Below are positions 1 to 12,761 of a stretch of 64,000 bases of DNA, piece by piece (position 1 is the first letter of the stretch; the number at the start of each line of letters is the position of its first letter). Below the pieces are notes generated by a model that was not told where the DNA came from, did no database searches, and saw only the letters and a program-made list of their open reading frames with translations. Source of the stretch: Adiantum capillus-veneris (Eukaryota; Streptophyta; Polypodiopsida; Polypodiales; Pteridaceae); NCBI GenBank assembly GCA_014529385.2, contig CM043962.1:39550098-39614097 (forward strand), written 5' to 3'. The translations under genes and the position numbers were made by a program.

Positions 1-223
1 TTGTGTTCGTCCAAGGAATTGGAGTAGATGATTATATCATCAAAGAACACTCTAGCGTAATTGCGGTGAGGCCTAAAAAGCTTGTCCATCATGCGGTTGA
101 ATGTAGCTGGTGCATTGGTCAAGCCAAAAGGCATGACAATGAATTCGTAGAGACCAAACGTAGTGCAAAATGCGGTCTTTACAATGTCTTGATCAACAAT
201 CCTTATTTGGTGATAGCCACTTT
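1..223 (-). pseudogene. RT-1 reverse transcriptase palm fragment (Ty3/gypsy), cut by window edge
   Basis: Read on the minus strand this stretch gives a reverse transcriptase core: a [11 protein letters not shown] block, then MPFGLTNAPATF, then the catalytic FFDD motif followed by IIIYS near the left edge. It copies element RNA into DNA in the cytoplasmic particle. It is out of frame with the neighbouring Gag-PR-RT frame, which stops at 224. The residues normally found between the two RT blocks look missing, so a small deletion probably broke the frame. The rest of pol lies outside the window. Family assignment is secure; function is lost in this copy. Confidence 0.85.
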
Positions 224-1657
224 TTAGGTCAATCCTTGTAGCTTATCAAATAGGTCTTCTACTCGTGGAATGGGAAACCTATTTTTGATAGTGATTTTAT
301 TTAGCGCTCTATAGTCGACACACATACGATATGTGCCATCTTTCTTTTGCACTAATAAAACTGGTGAACAAAGTGGAGATGAACTAGGAGTAACCATTCC
401 TTTCTCAACCAACTCATGCACTTGCCGCATAATTTCCTCTTGTTGATCTTGAGAAACTTGATAAGGAGGTTTATTAGGCAGTGAACTTCCTAGAAGAAGC
501 TCAATTGCATGGTCATCATCCCCTCGTTTTGGAGGCAATTCATTAGGGATGTCGTCAATAAAAACATCTTGGAATTCATTAAGGAAATTAGATAACCCTA
601 ATTCTTTTTTATTCCCTTTATTTTTATTTGACAGAACATTAGGTTCATTTTGAGAGTCTTTTACAAATATCATGTACACGGAAATAGAGCTCTTTATTGA
701 CTTATCAAAAGCTTGCTTATGTACAAGAGGTATAGTGTTACCTAACTCGTTAGCATATATGTAGATGTCTTTGTCCCTGTACTTAAAGTAAATTTGCCTT
801 TCAGGAAACTTGATGTTGGCCACCATGCGATCAAACCATGGTGCCCCTAGGATTACATCCTCATGCTTAAGATGAGGGATGAAGAAATTCTCTTTTTCCA
901 CATAACTTTGGACATGAAGCCTCAATTTCCCAATTAAGGGAGTGACTGGGACTTCTTCTCCCTTGAAAGCACTATCGGCTGGTAGGGGATTTCCCATCTC
1001 AAAAGCTTGGATGCATAGCTTAGTGGCCAACTCCGTGGATATGAAATTGTGAGTAGAGCCATTGTCGAAGAGAATGAAAGCATCATGTTCTCTCACCTTC
1101 CCCCAAGCATGGCATAGAGGAGATTCTTTGTGATGAGCATCTTCTTCTTTGACTTCAATTATGGAAGCTCTAGGAGGTTCATTGCGTGTGTTCTTTTGTG
1201 GGCAAGCACGATAAGCATGCCCTTGCTCCCCACATTTGAAACAACGGTTATCCTTGCGATAACGCTCTAGCTCTTTAGGAGAGAGTTTATTTTTGCCTTT
1301 GTAGACTCCCTTCTCCTTAGCTTTGTTGTTGTTGAAGTTGCCCTTGGTAAACTTTTGGACATGGTCCTTCCCCTTAGGCTCATTACGGTCGTTGCTTTCC
1401 ATGGGCTTAAGATTTTTCTTAGCCCCTCGTTGGAAGTGGATTCGTGTAGCCACCATAGTATGGTGTATGACCGCTAAAATAGTGCGAGGCCTTTGGGAGT
1501 TGACATACTCCACCATATCTTCAGATAAACTCGCACAAAATTGTTGTTTTTTCTCTCCAAAATTTATCTTTTTGTAGATAGTGGCTTTGAGATGTAAATC
1601 CCAAAACTTGTCTACGTATTTGTGAATAGATTCGTAGGGAGCTTCAAGCTTCGCCAT
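224..1657 (-). pseudogene. RT-1 Gag C-terminus, zinc knuckle, protease and RT N-terminus
   Basis: A 477-codon open stretch of a Ty3/gypsy polyprotein. In order: a Gag C-terminal segment (residues ~1-75), a basic linker, one CX2CX4HX4C zinc knuckle ([14 protein letters not shown], ~138-151), a retropepsin domain with active site [11 protein letters not shown] (~194-204; D-N-G-S where D-[ST]-G is usual), and the RT entry region with [18 protein letters not shown] near the C-terminus. The frame runs directly from Gag to RT with no gag/pol boundary, as in many plant gypsy elements. It ends in a frameshift at 224. The first Met is unlikely to be the real start, because Gag sequence continues upstream in other frames. 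Confidence 0.85.
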
Positions 1658-2600
1658 TCGATGAGCACTTTGTCTTTGGCATCGCTAGCCAAAAACTGCT
1701 TCATAATGGAAGATCTTAAATATTTCCATGTTCATGGAGCTTCACCGTTTGCTCGTAGGCTAGACCACCATTGCCTGGCAGACTTTTGGAGATGCATGGC
1801 TACATGACGTATCTTAGAGGACTCCATGAAGCCCTCATCTCCGAATCAAATTGTTGAAAAAAGGCCAAGACTTTGTCCGTAGCACCAAAGGTGCCATCGT
1901 AGGTAGGAAAAGAGATACTCTTTCCTCCCTCCTTGAACTATTTGAGCTTGGACGACCTCTTCCAAGCGGCATAGGATTTCCTATGGCCTCTCCTTTTGAA
2001 TTCTTCGGGAGCCGCACCATCACTTCCTTTAGAAGAGGAGGAGGATGATGAAGATGGAGAAGAGGGTGACCTATTCCTCGCCTTTTTCTTCTCATACTTC
2101 CTTTCTTCCTTCTTTGAATTACGGTGAGAAGGACTATCCGATGGTCTTCTCTGTTTAGGGGGTGTTGGAGAGCGTTTTTCCCACCGTCTTCACGGTGCCA
2201 TCTCCGCCAAGGTGGCGGGAGATTCATTTCTTTCTCGTTATTTTGGTGGGGGCTCTACCATTGAGATTTGGGCTCTCCTTGGTGAGGGAGTTGCCCCGTC
2301 AACTTGTAAGCTTTTGGGTCCTTCGTATGGGTCCTCCTCTTCTCTCACCGTAGAGAGACCTCTTTTAGAAATATCACTAGGAGCTTTCATAGGCACCCCC
2401 TCTTCTAGGTGAGGAGATTGGAGAATCCCATGGATGCGTAATTGTTGTTGTACTTCACCCTGGAGGGATGGGTTGCCCATGGCTTGTTGAAGCCTAGTAA
2501 CAAGATAGTTCACAAGCATAGGGGCATCATTAGTAGCTTGACCATTAGCAAAATCAAAGCCATCAACATTAATTTCACTCTCTCTACTATTTTCAGCCAT
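1658..2600 (-). pseudogene. RT-1 Gag N-terminal part, frame-broken
   Basis: The likely gag start is the ATG whose first base is 2600 (MAENSRESEINV...). It opens a 120-codon stretch ending at 2238. Further down, minus-strand reading of ~1640-1840 gives a retrotransposon Gag signature (SARQWWSSLR, then a [14 protein letters not shown] block). The parts lie in different frames, so at least two frameshifts separate them. The middle (1835-2227) is rich in Ser, Pro and charged residues. Gag would build the virus-like particle. No further gene is visible between 2601 and the primer site at 3004-3015; that stretch is leader. Confidence 0.7.
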
Positions 2601-3003
2601 TATAACTAGGTCTTAGGTGTAAATTTTTACTTGTACTTTAGCACTTCAAGCCCTAGTTGCTACTCCTCTTTACTTTCAAATATATGCACTCAAGCATATA
2701 TACCCGTGGCTCGGAATATCATTAATTGCAAGGAATAGAAGAGAGGGTTTATCATAGCCTAGTCGACACCGGTTCCTGTCAAGCTTTTAATCGCTCAATA
2801 ATGGTTAAGCCGTAGGCAAGCCCCTTGGCACTCCATTATTAAGACCATATCTCTCGACGGTGATACCTCGTTAACTGCACGAAGGAGGCGCACCTCAAGG
2901 ATAATAAATCCCTGTTCTACTTACCCTCATGCAGTTAATAATACCAACCGTTTGTAGCAAGCTTGAGGACCTCTCTTCTTGAGCAAGAAAAGAGAAACCG
3001 ATA

Positions 3004-3015
3004 GCTCTGATACCA
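3004..3015 (-). promoter_or_regulatory. RT-1 primer binding site, tRNA-iMet type
   Basis: On the minus strand 3015 to 3004 reads TGGTATCAGAGC, the standard plant retrotransposon primer site complementary to the 3' end of initiator tRNA-Met. It lies two bases inside the presumed LTR edge at 3017 and ~400 bases ahead of the gag ATG, so it fixes the element's polarity. Confidence 0.9.
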
Positions 3016-3798
3016 ATGTAACAATTACTGGTCTATAAATCTTGTAAATAGTAGAAAATAACTTAACATAGTGAGCATTTCATTAAGAGCAAATTCCTAA
3101 TGAGCATACAAGAGTGCTTGGTTGGAGATAACAACATTAGCATAACACCTAATTAGTTTGGCATAACAATACTTGAAAGAGGGAGAGAAATAGAACAATT
3201 GACAACTATTGAGGACCGGATTTACATGGACCGGTCCCCCCTCCATTAGGCATTTGTATTATAACTTCTACATTAAGAGAGACTTTGTGCAATACAATTC
3301 TTTGTGTTCCTTGGTAAAAACTCATCAGTGCTATGAAGATGAAAGCTTCATCCACCAAACTTACACGTGATAACACATAACATCAATTACTCGTTGGTCT
3401 CAGACCCAAGACCTCACACACCTTTGAAGATGGTGAGAGCTAGCGGGGTATGAGAGTAGATCTAGAGGAAGAAGGAGTATTCTTACGAGAAAGAAGTATT
3501 TCCTCAATTAATTACTCTTGTAGCTTAGCTTAGCTTAGTAATTAGATAATAGAGGAGAGAAGCATGGCATTGAACCTTAGCTCTTGGTTGGATTTGCATT
3601 CCATATCCAAGAGTTGTTGGTGTAGGCCTCCATTCTCAAACTTGGAGAAGAAGATGAGATTTTCATTAAAGCTTGGAGAAGGAGATGATTTTCTTGCTCT
3701 ACACATGAGTTGTGTGAGTGTGTGTGGAATAATGCCCTTCAAAACAGCCCCCTCTCTCCTCTTGGTTGACCCCCCTTGTCAATTACTCATGTTGCATT

Positions 3799-4186
3799 CC
3801 TATCGGCCCTTGAAAAGCCTAGCCAATAGTATTTGAGTATGAGTTTTACTCTTGCTCGCTTCCTATTGGCCCGTAAATAATTTGGACAATAGCCTTTGAG
3901 AGGCCCAGTCAAGAGCCTTGTGACAAGTGTCCATCCTTTTTTCCATTTTGTACATGCCACACAATTAATTTAATTATCTGCTTTGCTATTGGACCTTTTA
4001 GTCCTTTCTCCAATAGGAATTAAGCAATTTTAGGAACTGTTTAATTATCATTGGACCTTTTGACTGTCCAATAGTCTTTTAGGGAGACTATTTCTTATTG
4101 GTTATTTTTTTGAGCATTTTTAAAATAAAAATTTAGTTTACACTAGCTAACTTCTCATTGGTCCACCTCTGTGCCCATCCAATAGG
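3799..4186. repeat. Series of CTATTGG...CCAATAG hairpin units in the RT-1 LTR
   Basis: At least five units have an ATTGG-type arm followed 10-20 bases later by a CCAATAG-type arm: 3799-3829, 3862-3892, 3985-4017, 4048-4074 and 4155-4186, with a weaker half-site at 4095. Each unit could fold into a short stem, and each carries CCAAT boxes on both strands. Spacing is irregular (~60-120 bases) and the loops differ, so this is a family of related units, not a perfect tandem array. Placed in the presumed U3, a role as promoter or enhancer elements is a reasonable inference. Confidence 0.65.
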
Positions 4187-4269
4187 ATTCAGGCAAGAAT
4201 TGGGGGTTTCTTTGCATGCCTGACATGTGTCCTCTTTACTTTGTGGAAAGGGTAAGCTTAGGTGTATAT

Positions 4270-4292
4270 TGTATGTGTGTGTGTGTGTGTGT
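4270..4292. repeat. (GT)n microsatellite
   Basis: A short run of alternating G and T in the presumed RT-1 LTR. No other meaning is visible. Confidence 0.8.
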
Positions 4293-4560
4293 CTAGTCAC
4301 TTCTCAAGCTTTGTCATCTTCCCAACTCACCCTCTAACTTGTCCTCGAGCTATTTGGACTTTTGTACACACACAAAGCATCCAATTCCATTAACATTTGA
4401 CCATTGGACTTACACTTTGAAATTTTGGAACTTAGCCTTTTGGAAGTCTTAATGGGCTGAACCCTAAGGTCTTTGGATCCCATTCATTGCACATTGCTCT
4501 TCTGCAGATGGTACCCTTTGGATCCCTATTGTGGGCCTCCCTACTGTGACCAGTCTGCTA

Positions 4561-5513
4561 GCCTTACTAATAATATATATTTTTCTCCCCTGGTACTTCC
4601 CCATATTAAATGATCAATTTAACATGAGAAAATCATTTAGGAGAATTAGATATTAGTTATTATGACAAAGCTTCTTTGGTCTCATATATTTCTTTCAGCT
4701 TCTAATGATGTTGGTCTTCATCTAGATATTCCTATTGGGACCATGAATGGTCAATGTCTAAGCCCCATAGTCATGAAAGGATCTTGCACTTCTAAGGCAT
4801 GGTCGACCCAATAGCATGCTATATGTCCCTTACACATCCATCACCAGAAAACTAGCATTGAGATTTTCCCTCCCAACTTTGATTTGCAGATTTTTCACCA
4901 ACCAAGTGGGTTGAAAAACATGTTGGTAAACCATCCTTTCCTGAATAAATGGTGATGGCTTCATTTTCTAAATTCCCAATTTCTATGCCTCACATGTTCT
5001 CCCAATATATTCACCCCCACTCCACCATCTAGTATTACACTTTATAAAGGCTCCCATTGCTTCTTGATCTTATGATTTATGTAGATAACTAGCACCTCCT
5101 CATCTTTTATGGTAGATAGGCCCATGGCCATTACTTTTGCTGCTTTCTTCCTATTCATTCCGATAAAATTTTGCAACCTCTATTAGGGTCATCCTGATAT
5201 CATCTAACTGTGCCGTTAGCTTTTAAATGTGCTCCTAGACATTGACATAAATCTCATCTTGCTCATTGATAGATTTTTATTTTGAAATGGTGGAAGAACT
5301 TCATTTTGAATGAATTTCTTTATAGTGCCACTCAACTTGCCTTTTGCATCTATTTGGTGATTTATCCTTTGATGAGGATTCGGATTGTCCTTGAGCATTT
5401 TTTGTCCTCATGTTCGTTTTCTACCCCTAGCTAATTTTGGTTTGAATATTTGTAATTTCTTCTCAAGGCACTCCATCAAGGCCTTCACTAAGAAATCATT
5501 ATCCTTTCCAACT
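4561..5513. other. Unassigned AT-rich sequence
   Basis: No ORF above background, no recognisable domain and no clear repeat. It lies between the presumed RT-1 LTR and the first TIR element. Confidence 0.5.
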
Positions 5514-5960
5514 CATTAGGAAGAGGATGGGATCTAGGAGGGCCTCTTTATTTTCCATGAGCCTATGGAGGTGATTAACATTTTGATGAATAGGTGTATT
5601 CAATGTACACGTGCAAGAATGGTAGGTGTGTAAGAGTGCACTTTTCTCCACAAAAAGAAGGTGGATAATTTTATGATTTTTGACCTTCCGTAACTTCCAC
5701 ATATGATCTTTGATTTGAGTGGAGATCATAGATCTTCAATCAACACATTGAGCTCTTTTCGAACATATGCTATATGTTATGGTTTTACCCGCTAGATTTA
5801 AAAATCCATTTTGGGGGGGAAATTTAACCTCAAATAAATTAGTCATTTTTCTTGTTTGAATTCAGACATTATCCTTTGATTATTTTCTTAATACCAAAGG
5901 TTTGGCTTTCTTAAAATGCCAAATAAAGAGGCCCTCATAGACCCCATTCTCTTTTTAATG
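5514..5960. mobile_element. TIR element, copy 1 (MITE-like, ~447 bp)
   Basis: The ends are inverted copies of each other: the left begins CATTAGGAAGAGGATGGG, and the right, reverse complemented, begins CATTAAAAAGAGAATGGGG. Similarity continues for ~40 bases (GATCTAGGAGGGCCTC against GGTCTATGAGGGCCTC). A second copy lies inverted at 10,073-10,526. The short length, TIRs and lack of coding capacity fit a MITE. I could not find a convincing target-site duplication, so the superfamily is open. Confidence 0.65.
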
Positions 5961-8900
5961 TTCTTCCTTACTAGATACAACTATGGGGCTGCTCTCTTGA
6001 CTACTAAAAGTTGGGGTGTTAGGATCTGAATGGTTTTAGACTGAGAAAAGACCTTGAAGGAAGGACATGACATGAAAGTGGTAATTTCACTTCTCAACCA
6101 ATAAGCTTGGAACATGCAACAAGCTTGTCAAAGCGTTTTATCTAGAATATATAGACAATAGAGGTGATAAAGGTATCTTGTTTGAGATACGGTGGATAAG
6201 ATTCAATATGATAAACTCTCAATCAAAAGCTACGTTGAGAAAATCAAAGAGCCTACTAGGCAATTGAATGAGCCTCCTTTAGAGAAAAAGATGCATGTTT
6301 GATCTCTCAGTGACTTTAAAAGCAAAAAGCTAAAGGAACAAGAGAATTCAATATCGACAAAGAATTTTAATGATTTGGTGCAAATAACATTGATACTAGA
6401 GAAGTAGGCCAAAAGGGAGAGGGGACATAAGGAATGCAAAGACTTTAGTGACAATGAGATATCAACTAAGGAGTTGGAGTCCAAATCTGTCTGAAAGTGA
6501 GCCATATGATCAAGTCAAGACCAAGAAGAAAGGATCATGGACAAAGAAGATGAAATAAATGTCTAAGTATATTGTGAAAATGTCCAACATTAGACCTTTA
6601 GTTGACAAGGTAGATACCTGATGTTGAGACTACAAAGCAAAAGATCCCAGGTCTCTCAATGTACCTATCTTAAGGCATTTGGCTATGTATAAAATAATTG
6701 TCAGATCATGATACATAATTTTAGGAGGGGAAGGAATCTATTAATAGTTTCATTAACAAACCCAAAGGTGCTAAAAATAGATGGAGTGTCTAGTACCAGA
6801 GAAAATGAGGCCAATACCAGTCATGGGCTAGAAAGAGGTTACATTGTTATACTTGCAAAAAGTACTGAAACTTCACGGTCTGATGTGCAAATAGTGTGAA
6901 GCCAAAAGAATCTGGAGAAAAACAAGTTGAACCAATTTGAGTGAGATCTATTCTACTAGAAGCATTAAAGTGGTGATTGAGGATATACTAGATGAGCTAT
7001 GCATGAACCAAAGCAGATAGAAGAGGATTGAAAATGGGAAACGTAGCGAGCTACATGGAAATATAAGGGAAAGGATAAGGATCTAATGAGTGGAAAGAGA
7101 AAAGAACTCTAGCAGCCAATATAAAGAAGGATCTGGCTAAGAAGCTGCTAGAGAAACCAAATTCTCCCCATTCACCCTCATCGACGTCCTTTAGTTAAAA
7201 GTATTGTTCAAATTCTAGTATGTGAACACTGTGACCATCCTTCTTTACACCCTTGAATAAAGGAAAATCATTCTTGATATCAATGGAGCGCTCAATATGT
7301 CTGGTTTTGTGATGATGTGAGTCATGGTCCATGTGTCTACTAGATTTCTCACTGAAGGTTGATTTCTTTTCTCTAGTGTGATTCTTTCTGTAATGATCAA
7401 CATCCACATCCAACTTATTGTTGTATTAGTCATCTATATCTATGATTGTATCCATTGTATTTTTCCTTTTTGCTAAATCTTGTGTGCTTCTTTCCTACTT
7501 TGTTTGCTTCCATCACTCCCATTGGTATAATATTTTGCTTTGCTCTTATATACCTTTTGAGACCCATGCAATTGAGGCATCTCTTAGCTCTCTCTGAATG
7601 CTATCTCCTCAATTGAGTTGACTTTTGGGAACCCCCATGTCTCTCTCCCACCCTTTAGTCAAGGTTAGCATCTATCACTCCCAATGTCTAGCTCACTCCT
7701 AGATCCTTGCTCTCCAACTCCTCAGCCACTCAGCTGATGTGCTACTACTTCTCCATGAGCATTGTGGTCGAACTCCTTTATCTACCTAATCTTTTGGAGG
7801 GAATGGTGAACTCTAGTTAAATCCAAACCCCAAATAAGGAGATATGTTCCCTATCAAGAGCTTTAGCTCACGACCATGATCACCAAAATGGAATGAGTTG
7901 GTCACTTTTGATAACTATTTCAAGTTAGAGACTGGGAGTCAATTAGATTAGATCAAATGTGAAACCAGGCTCAAACTTTAGACAACACATAAACTAGAAA
8001 AACACTGAAATGAAACTAAGGGAACAAGAGATTGAAATTGACATGTATTTAGATACTAGAAATCGTAAAATTGGCACCAGATAAAGCTATTGAAAATATC
8101 AATGATGGTTAGAAAAAATGCTCAATGATTACAAAGGGGTGAGCTCTAGACTACTAAATGACTAGCTCACAGAATGAAGTAATGGTTTCTATTTATAGGT
8201 ATCTAGATTGGACTCTAATTAACTATACATTGTACAATTATGATGGTAAATCTACCCAATAGCTTCCATATCTTAGTAACTTTAGTGACACTTGACTAAG
8301 CCATGTTCCCATCATAGAAGAATTCAACACAATAGAAGAAAAGTAAGAAGTCAAAGAAGAATTCCACCACCATGGAGAATGGAAGAAGAAACATGGAAAA
8401 GAGAAGAAAAAATATTTGGCATCTGAAATCAATAAATTGATCTTGAGAAACTTAAGGAGAAGGGGAACTCAAGAATATAACCCGCATCAAAACCTAAGTG
8501 TCAGGTATGTGAGAGGCTTGTTTATGATTGATTTTCTTTTATAATTCAAAATATTGGGGGTAGAAGATTTTCACACCTTTTAGCAAAGGTGAATCCATAG
8601 GCTAGTGTAGCTCCACAACCCTTCAAACAGAGGTTTCAAAAAGGATGAACTTCGAGGACCTACCAGGGGGGATGATTCTTAGGATGTCAAATAGTAGAGT
8701 CGTAATGTAGCAAGGGCAAGAAATTTCTTAGTTTTTACAATCATACAATCCATCTCCACCTTGTAATTATTATGGGACAACAATACACTGTCAAGGCCCT
8801 ACATGCAAGGGGTATTTTAATTGTCAACCAGCCAAATGAACTGTTAGGGAACCATGTTCAAAGGAGAACAAGGTAAAATCCCAACTGCAATTAAATGTAG

Positions 8901-10072
8901 TGCTATCAAAGGAGAATAAAGGCAAAGTCCAATTGCAATGAATGTAGTGTTAATTGAGGAGTTAGATTTGGATATGAAAGCTAAATAAATAAACTATTAG
9001 TAATGAAGCAAGTAGACATGATAGAATCCAAGCTAGCGGCCATCGAAAAATCATAAAATTCAAGTGTTAAGTGGATATAAGGGTGAGAAATTGTAGGAAC
9101 ATTCCTTTCATTTTGATTATTCTAGATGTACTAAAATTTAATATGTGTGGCATAGCACATTGTTTGTGGACATACTTGACATGACCAGATCAAAGGGTAA
9201 AGGTTAGGATGTTCATGAGAATCAGGGGAATTCTTGAGAAGGGATATTGGATTGGATAGAGCAAGATTGAGTATGTATTGAAGTACTGAAGGACTTAGAG
9301 AAAGCACAAGTACCATGGAAAAATTACAAGCAACAAAGGTTGATAACTCTTTTAGGTATCCAAAAGCAAATATGACAAACATGAAGAGCATTGAATTCAA
9401 GAAGGCATTGGAATTGCTGTTGTGGGAATTTTGAGACGCATTTGCTTGAAGCTATATTGACATGAAATGTGCAGATTGAACAATGTGTCATATTAGATTC
9501 ATCCAAGTAATGAATGTAATTGTCATCAAGTGAGGAAAATAGCACACCTAATGCTTGCTCATCCCTCCCTTGAAATCTTCCACTCAATGACCTAGTTTCC
9601 ACCCTTTCATTCTCACCTAGAGGCTTAGGCTACCCCCCATGGATTCTTCTTCATGAGTTAACCTCTTACCTTCTCTTGACAAGTATTAAATCTATTTCCA
9701 TCAAATTTATCTAGGTTGTTTCTACACATCTTGCTTTTGGGAGTTCTTACAAATGAGAGACTCACTCTTGAGGAGTGTCTAACCTGTATAGACCTTACAA
9801 GATGGTAGGGTAATGACAAAGGTGATCTCCCCCTTAAGTTAGAGATTACAAATGGGATTTATATATAAGCCTTTGTAATAATTTCTAGAGATTGAATCAT
9901 TAAATAAAGGAGACATTAGTCCCAAAAATAAATCATAAGAGATGAATTTTGTAATTTCTAGAGTAGTGGGGCTGACTGTTGTGATCATGGTTCTGAACTT
10001 GGGGGCAAGGAATGAGCTAGAAAATTTGTGGGTAGCTACCTTGATCTAGGAGTGAGTTCTCTCACAGAGGGG
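5961..10072. other. Degenerate, unassigned sequence between the TIR copies
   Basis: About 4.1 kb with only short, broken ORFs. Parts of 6,200-7,200 and 8,650-9,420 read like heavily mutated retroelement protein (Lys/Glu-rich stretches with many stops), but I cannot name a domain. Near 8,860-8,950 a ~50-base stretch (CAAAGGAGAA...AAATGTAGTG) occurs twice in tandem. 7,195-7,440 has a His-rich minus-strand ORF that I do not recognise. I annotate no gene here. Confidence 0.4.
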
Positions 10073-10526
10073 AATTAGGAAGAGAATGAAGTCTAGGAGG
10101 GCCTCCTTATTTGGTAGTTTAAGGGAATCAAACCTCTAGTATTAAGAAAGAAATCAAAGGAGAATTTTTGAATTCAAATAGGCAAAATAGCTAGTTTATT
10201 TGGATTCAAATCTACTCCCAAAATGAAATTTAAAATCTAGCAAGCAAAACCATATCATGTAACATACCTACACAAAGAGATCAATGTGTAGATCAGAGAT
10301 CTATAATCTTCGCTCCAATCAGAGATTGTATTTAGGAGTCATGGAAGGAAAAAAATCATACGACTCTCACCCCCTTTTTGGGAAAAAAAGCCTACTATCC
10401 TTGGACCTCTCTTACACACCCACAATTATTGCACACATGGCATGCATCTATTCATCAAAATGCTAATCACCTCCATGATTGCATGGAAATAAAGAGTCCC
10501 TCCTAGACCCCAACCTCTTCCTAATG
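10073..10526. mobile_element. TIR element, copy 2 (MITE-like, inverted relative to copy 1)
   Basis: The reverse complement of this segment matches 5514-5960 along most of its length: the left TIR region with GTCTAGGAGGGCCTC, the interior around ATGGTTTTGC/GCTAGATTT, and the right end CTCTTCCTAATG. The two copies differ by many substitutions and small indels, so they are old, independent insertions or an old inverted duplication. Confidence 0.65.
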
Positions 10527-12761
10527 GGTGTGCTAATTTTGCATGAGTAGACCGAATGAGGTTTTTAAGTGAGTTTTGAGTAGCGCTATCAAATCGCAAA
10601 AATTGGGGTAGAAGGTGATCAATGGTGCCAATTCATGGTCAAGTGATGTGTGACTTGAGGAGCCTCCTAGGGGACTATTTTGATGATGGTTGACAGTTTT
10701 GCATGCTTCTCCATGCGGATATAGGGGAATCCCATGCACCCCTTTAGAAGATTTGAGTTGAAGTGCCAAAAGTGGGTTATGGATATATTGAGTTTATACT
10801 TGACTACCTTTCTAGAATTATTTTTGGATGAATTTAGTGTATTTGGAAAAGAGTCAGAATATCTTAGTCACCTGAGGTTTTGCTTGGAGAATTGTAGGGA
10901 ACAAAGGCTCTTGTTGAGTCTCACAAAGTGTAATTTTTCTCTCCAAAGAGCAATTTTATTGGGAAAGGTCATCAACAAAGAATTGCAATCGGCTCAAAAA
11001 AAAACATAGCTCTCTTGTAGGCACCTAAACCTAAGGCTATCAAGCAATTGATATGGTTTTTGGCCAAATCAAATTGAATATTCAATTCTTCCGCTATTTG
11101 GCACATGTTTGAATCTCATAAACTCAATTAACAAAGAAGGGTGACACTTTCCCATGGGGAAATGAACACAAGGAGGGTTTTGACACTTTCAAGAAGATGT
11201 TAATCATTAGACCTATTTTGGTGCCACCCAACTAGAAGTTACCCTTTCATTTGATTGTTGATGCATTGGATCAACCAGTAGGAGTAGTGATAATACAAGT
11301 AGTACAAAGAAATTGGTTACATAACGACCAATTTATCATGCATAGGAATTTGCATTGATCAATTTATTATGCAACTAGAGCATTATCATCCGAGTAGAAG
11401 AGGTACATGATGATTGAATGGGAATTTTTGGGAGTGATACATGGAATTTAAGAATTCTTACATTATTCTCTTGCAAAAAACATCATTATACATGTAGATC
11501 ATTAGGCAATGATTTACTTGGTCAACAAGCCACATTTGTTAGGAAGGCTGGCAAGATGGTTACCAATCTAGGAATCAAGATGGGTATTACCAATCTAGTA
11601 ATTTGACTACTCTGTGGTTCACAAACTAGGATAAGAGCATCATATTTTTTATATTTAATTTGGTTGGAGAATGGAGAACTAATATTGGAACGAACTGATG
11701 GATTACATGATGCAATCTCTTTCCAATTCAGTGTTTGATAGTGAGAATGCATAGTATGAAGATATGTTGGAATTTTTGCAGAATGGGATCTTTCCCCAAG
11801 GGTTGGTGATGGAAAAGAAAAAGATTTTTTTCTCAAAAAGTAGAACCTTTGTGGTCATTACTGTAGTTTTGTACAAGAGAGGGCTTGATCAAATTTTGAG
11901 AACATGTACTCAAGGCTTTGAACAAAAGTTGATTCTAGATCCTCTAGAGGACATTTTTTAGGGGAAATCGAATCAAAAATATTTTCAAGTAGGTTGTGGT
12001 GTCCAAGTGTGTACAAAGATGCATTTCAACATGCAAAACAATGCTTGATCTATCAAAAGGATGACATGCCTCAAAATTAAAATTTGATGCTACTAGCTAG
12101 TACAATTCAATTTACCACTAGAACCTTTCAAAAATGTGAGCTAAACTTTGTGGGACATATTAACCCTTTAGTAAGGAACACAAGTAATAAATATATTTTG
12201 GTGTGGTGACTGACTATTACAAGAAGTGGCTGGAGGAAGCTCATGAGCCACCCTGCCTAATAATCAAATGAAGAGCATTGCAAAGTTCTTCTACAAGTAG
12301 AATATGACCAGATTTGGTTGTCCAATCAAGATGATATTAGATCAAGGGGGTCATTTCATTAATAAATCTATAAGGAAGCTAGCATATTACCACATGCGTC
12401 TTCACAAGAAATCCACATTGTATTACCCTCAAGTAAATGGTCATGTAGAATAAAAAAATAAGATATTGATGATAATTTTTAGAAGAATGATATCTAAAAA
12501 TAGAAAGGATGGGGATGGCAAGTTAGATTTATCCTTGTAGGTCTTCAAAATGGAATACAAGTTAATCACAAGGATGACACCACTTAAGATGATAGATGTT
12601 GGAAGCAATTGTGCAAATGGAATTCATGGTGCCAAGTTCACGGATTGTAGTTCTGGTGAGAATTTCAGACAATGACAATGTTTTTAGAAGACCAAAAGAT
12701 CTACGTAGGCTGGAGGAGGATCATATTCAGACTCCATATTTGCTACAAACCAATCAAACTT
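10527..12761 (+). pseudogene. RT-2: highly decayed Ty3/gypsy pol
   Basis: Remnants of a gypsy pol appear in the right order with many stops and frameshifts. At ~10,800-10,970: an RT palm remnant (FLDEFSVFG, then HLRFCLENCREQ and LTKCNFS). At ~11,220-11,550: an RNase H-like stretch (VDALDQPVG; later YLVNKPHLL). At ~12,120-12,470: an integrase core remnant (FVGHINPL, TDYYKKWLEEA, then a decayed GHVE region). The motif style matches Tat/Athila elements. The FLDE replaces the catalytic F-x-DD, and the whole copy is dead. No LTRs were recognised. Confidence 0.75.

Larger units (their letters stand above)
3017..4560 (-). repeat. RT-1 5' LTR (outer edge unresolved)
   Basis: The inner edge is set by the primer site; on the plus strand the LTR begins TGTAACAATTACTGG at 3017. 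The partner LTR is outside the window, so the outer end cannot be fixed by comparison and 4560 is only a guess. The region has no convincing ORF, contains the CCAAT/ATTGG hairpin series (3799-4186) and a short GT run, and changes character around 4.5 kb. Confidence 0.5.

Noticed and set aside
6230-7440. Possible host gene from short ORFs at 6.2-7.4 kb
   Set aside because: Frames are short, on both strands, full of stops and without a nameable domain; decayed retroelement sequence is likelier.
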